Part shown: one piece after another, positions 6,150 through 7,166 of the stretch
How positions within the stretch are numbered: position 1 is the first letter of the stretch
Layout: every line of letters starts with the position of its first letter
Assembly (NCBI GenBank): GCA_955652715.1
Contig: CATPBS010000355.1
Location: forward strand, 1-7,166
Source of the DNA: an uncultured Candidatus Udaeobacter sp.
GTDB lineage: Bacteria > Verrucomicrobiota > Verrucomicrobiia > Chthoniobacterales > UBA10450
Length of the DNA stretch: 7,166 nucleotides
Direction: 5' to 3'
Translations under genes and position numbers: made by a program
The notes under the pieces: generated by a model
Seen by the model: only the letters and a program-made list of their open reading frames with translations
Told to the model about the DNA's origin: nothing
Databases searched by the model: none

Positions 6150-6764
6150 ATGAATCCGGCCGAAGAAAACGTCTTGGTAATCAAGCGGAGTTTGTTTGAC
6201 GAGCTAGGCAGTTTTCAGGGGCTCAATTTCAACCCTGAAAAATATTTGAAAGCGATTCTGTCGCGCGGAAGCAACTTTTTCATTCCGCGTCCCGAAGCTG
6301 AGGGTAATCCCGCCTACAAGCAAATCATTCCCTACGCACTAATCGTCTTTCAAAATAAAGTGCTCCATTACGTGCGCGGTAAGAAAGCAGGCGAGCAGCG
6401 GCTGATCGCCAAAGGCTCAATTGGTATCGGCGGTCACATGAACGAAACCGACGAATCGCTGTTTGCAATGGATGAGCAGGCGTATCGCGCCGGAGTAGAA
6501 CGCGAAGTGAACGAGGAAATCAAGATCGATACTCTGTTTGAAGATCAAATTGTAGCCCTTTTAAACGACGACTCCACCGAAGTAGGACGCGTTCATCTGG
6601 GTGTCGTGCACATTTTCAAATTGGATGAGCCGAAGGTGCAGAAGCGCGAAGCCATGATTACGGCCCTCGCGTTTCTGACAAAGGAGGAGTTGATGGCCCG
6701 ACGCGAATCGCTAGAGAGCTGGTCGCAAATTTGCGTGGACTCGCTTGACCAATTGCTGCTGTAG
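6150..6764 (+). CDS. NUDIX-type hydrolase/phosphoesterase with an interrupted Nudix box
   Basis: The 204-residue protein resembles the MutT-like predicted phosphoesterases (COG4112-type) with an N-terminal region around 7-55 (VLVIKRSLFDELGSFQGL) and a central core. IPYALIVFQNKVLHYVRGKK (60-79) and GSIGIGGHMN (89-98) are characteristic of that group. The catalytic helix AGVEREVNEEI (114-124) matches the REUxEE part of the Nudix box, with metal-ligand glutamates at 119, 122 and 123. The Gly-to-helix part is longer than the canonical GX5EX7REUXEE, with an insertion at about 97-110. Its substrate is unknown; NUDIX enzymes cleave nucleoside-diphosphate-linked compounds in the cytosol. The ATG at 6150 begins four bases after the 97-bp repeat, so any ribosome-binding sequence (a weak ACAGG) would be supplied by the repeat's edge. 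Confidence 0.85.
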   Translation: MNPAEENVLVIKRSLFDELGSFQGLNFNPEKYLKAILSRGSNFFIPRPEAEGNPAYKQIIPYALIVFQNKVLHYVRGKKAGEQRLIAKGSIGIGGHMNETDESLFAMDEQAYRAGVEREVNEEIKIDTLFEDQIVALLNDDSTEVGRVHLGVVHIFKLDEPKVQKREAMITALAFLTKEELMARRESLESWSQICVDSLDQLLL

Positions 6765-6780
6765 CCGTGAGCGCCTGCAG

Positions 6781-7166
6781 CTAACGCTCGGGATCGGGGG
6801 CGAACGCGACGTCGTCAATCTGCCATCGCCCCACCGGATGCGAAACGGCAACGTTAATCTCAGCGCCTCTCGCAGGATAATTGATGCGGGCATGAAAGTT
6901 GCCCCGCGGTTCGAAGAATTGCGACTGGAACGTGACCTCTCCCTGCACGTCAACAGCACCGACGGGTGTCCCAAGTTTCTGGATTCGGCCAATGAAATCT
7001 TGCTGTGCCGAGGGCGGAAATTGCAGCCGCGCCTCGGGGCTCAGATGTGATCCGAAGTAGTTGAGGTCGTGCTGAACAGCAATGCGCTGTACGGCCTCCC
7101 TGCCAAATGCCTGCCCCTCCTTCGCCATCGCCTGCTTGTTAGAGAAGAGCCACCAAAAGCCGATAC
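6781..7166 (-). CDS. Hypothetical protein with probable N-terminal membrane segment, 5' end beyond window edge
   Basis: A minus-strand frame is open from the right edge to the TAG at 6781-6783, giving the last 127 residues. It begins IGFWWLFSNKQAMAKEG. The aromatic/hydrophobic start followed by polar residues looks like the end of a transmembrane anchor, which makes the ATG at 7128 (the Met of QAMAKEG) an unlikely real start. The body contains LSPEARLQFPP and ends in IDDVAFAPDPER, with alternating hydrophobic strands (about VDVQGEVTFQSQFF, INVAVSHPVGRWQIDDVAF) resembling a small soluble beta domain. I do not recognise the family. It converges on the NUDIX gene with 16 bases between the two stop codons. 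Codon use and frame openness support it as coding, but no motif gives a function. Confidence 0.65.
   Translation of the reverse strand, partial: IGFWWLFSNKQAMAKEGQAFGREAVQRIAVQHDLNYFGSHLSPEARLQFPPSAQQDFIGRIQKLGTPVGAVDVQGEVTFQSQFFEPRGNFHARINYPARGAEINVAVSHPVGRWQIDDVAFAPDPER

Noticed and set aside
6769..6789. Inverted repeat GAGCG/CGCTC between the convergent NUDIX and hypothetical genes as a terminator
   Set aside because: Only five base pairs with an 11-base loop and no T-tract on either strand; likely chance.
1..7166. CRISPR array, tRNA, rRNA, transposase, phage or defence genes
   Set aside because: No regularly spaced direct repeats, cloverleaf or rRNA signature, or such protein motifs were seen on either strand.

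Overview
The window is ordinary chromosomal DNA of a Gram-negative bacterium with moderate GC content. Evidence for a Gram-negative outer-membrane organism is the PagL-like lipid A deacylase; the rest is housekeeping genes. Three different dyad-symmetric intergenic repeats, mostly weak Shine-Dalgarno sequences, and the subfamily flavour of the PAP2 protein and acetyl-CoA carboxylase subunits make me lean towards a soil Verrucomicrobia (Spartobacteria/Chthoniobacterales-like) or Acidobacteria-like lineage. That placement is inference from memory, not from any search.

Layout. Positions 1-4463 form one minus-strand array, probably an operon read leftwards from a promoter near 4500-4525: accB, accC, thiE, a PfkB-family kinase, a PAP2-type membrane phosphatase, and a partial staphylococcal-nuclease-like protein that runs off the left edge. 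Gaps are 62, 13, 48, -1 and 5 bases, so the last three genes are especially tightly coupled. The PAP2 gene carries an apparent one-base insertion at 746-748 that splits it between two frames; removing one G restores a complete 216-residue protein. An 89-bp divergent intergenic region separates accB from three plus-strand genes: an RluA-family pseudouridine synthase (4553-5329), a secreted PagL-like protein (5431-6042) and a NUDIX-type protein (6150-6764). A minus-strand gene of unknown function, probably membrane-anchored, converges from the right edge (6781-7166).

Repeats. An element at 3950-4001 fills most of the accB-accC gap. Another at 5293-5375 overlaps the 3' end of the pseudouridine synthase gene. 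A third at 6049-6145 fills the gap between the PagL-like and NUDIX genes and stops four bases short of the NUDIX start codon. Each sits between genes without disrupting an obvious domain.

Function. AccB and AccC are the biotin carrier and biotin carboxylase of acetyl-CoA carboxylase (fatty acid synthesis), and ThiE joins the two halves of thiamine phosphate. The PfkB kinase has an unknown substrate. The PAP2 protein, exported nuclease and lipid A deacylase act in the envelope. I see no CRISPR array, tRNA, rRNA, transposase, phage or defence system, and no convincing undescribed multi-gene system. The points most worth following are the PAP2 frameshift and the three repeats.
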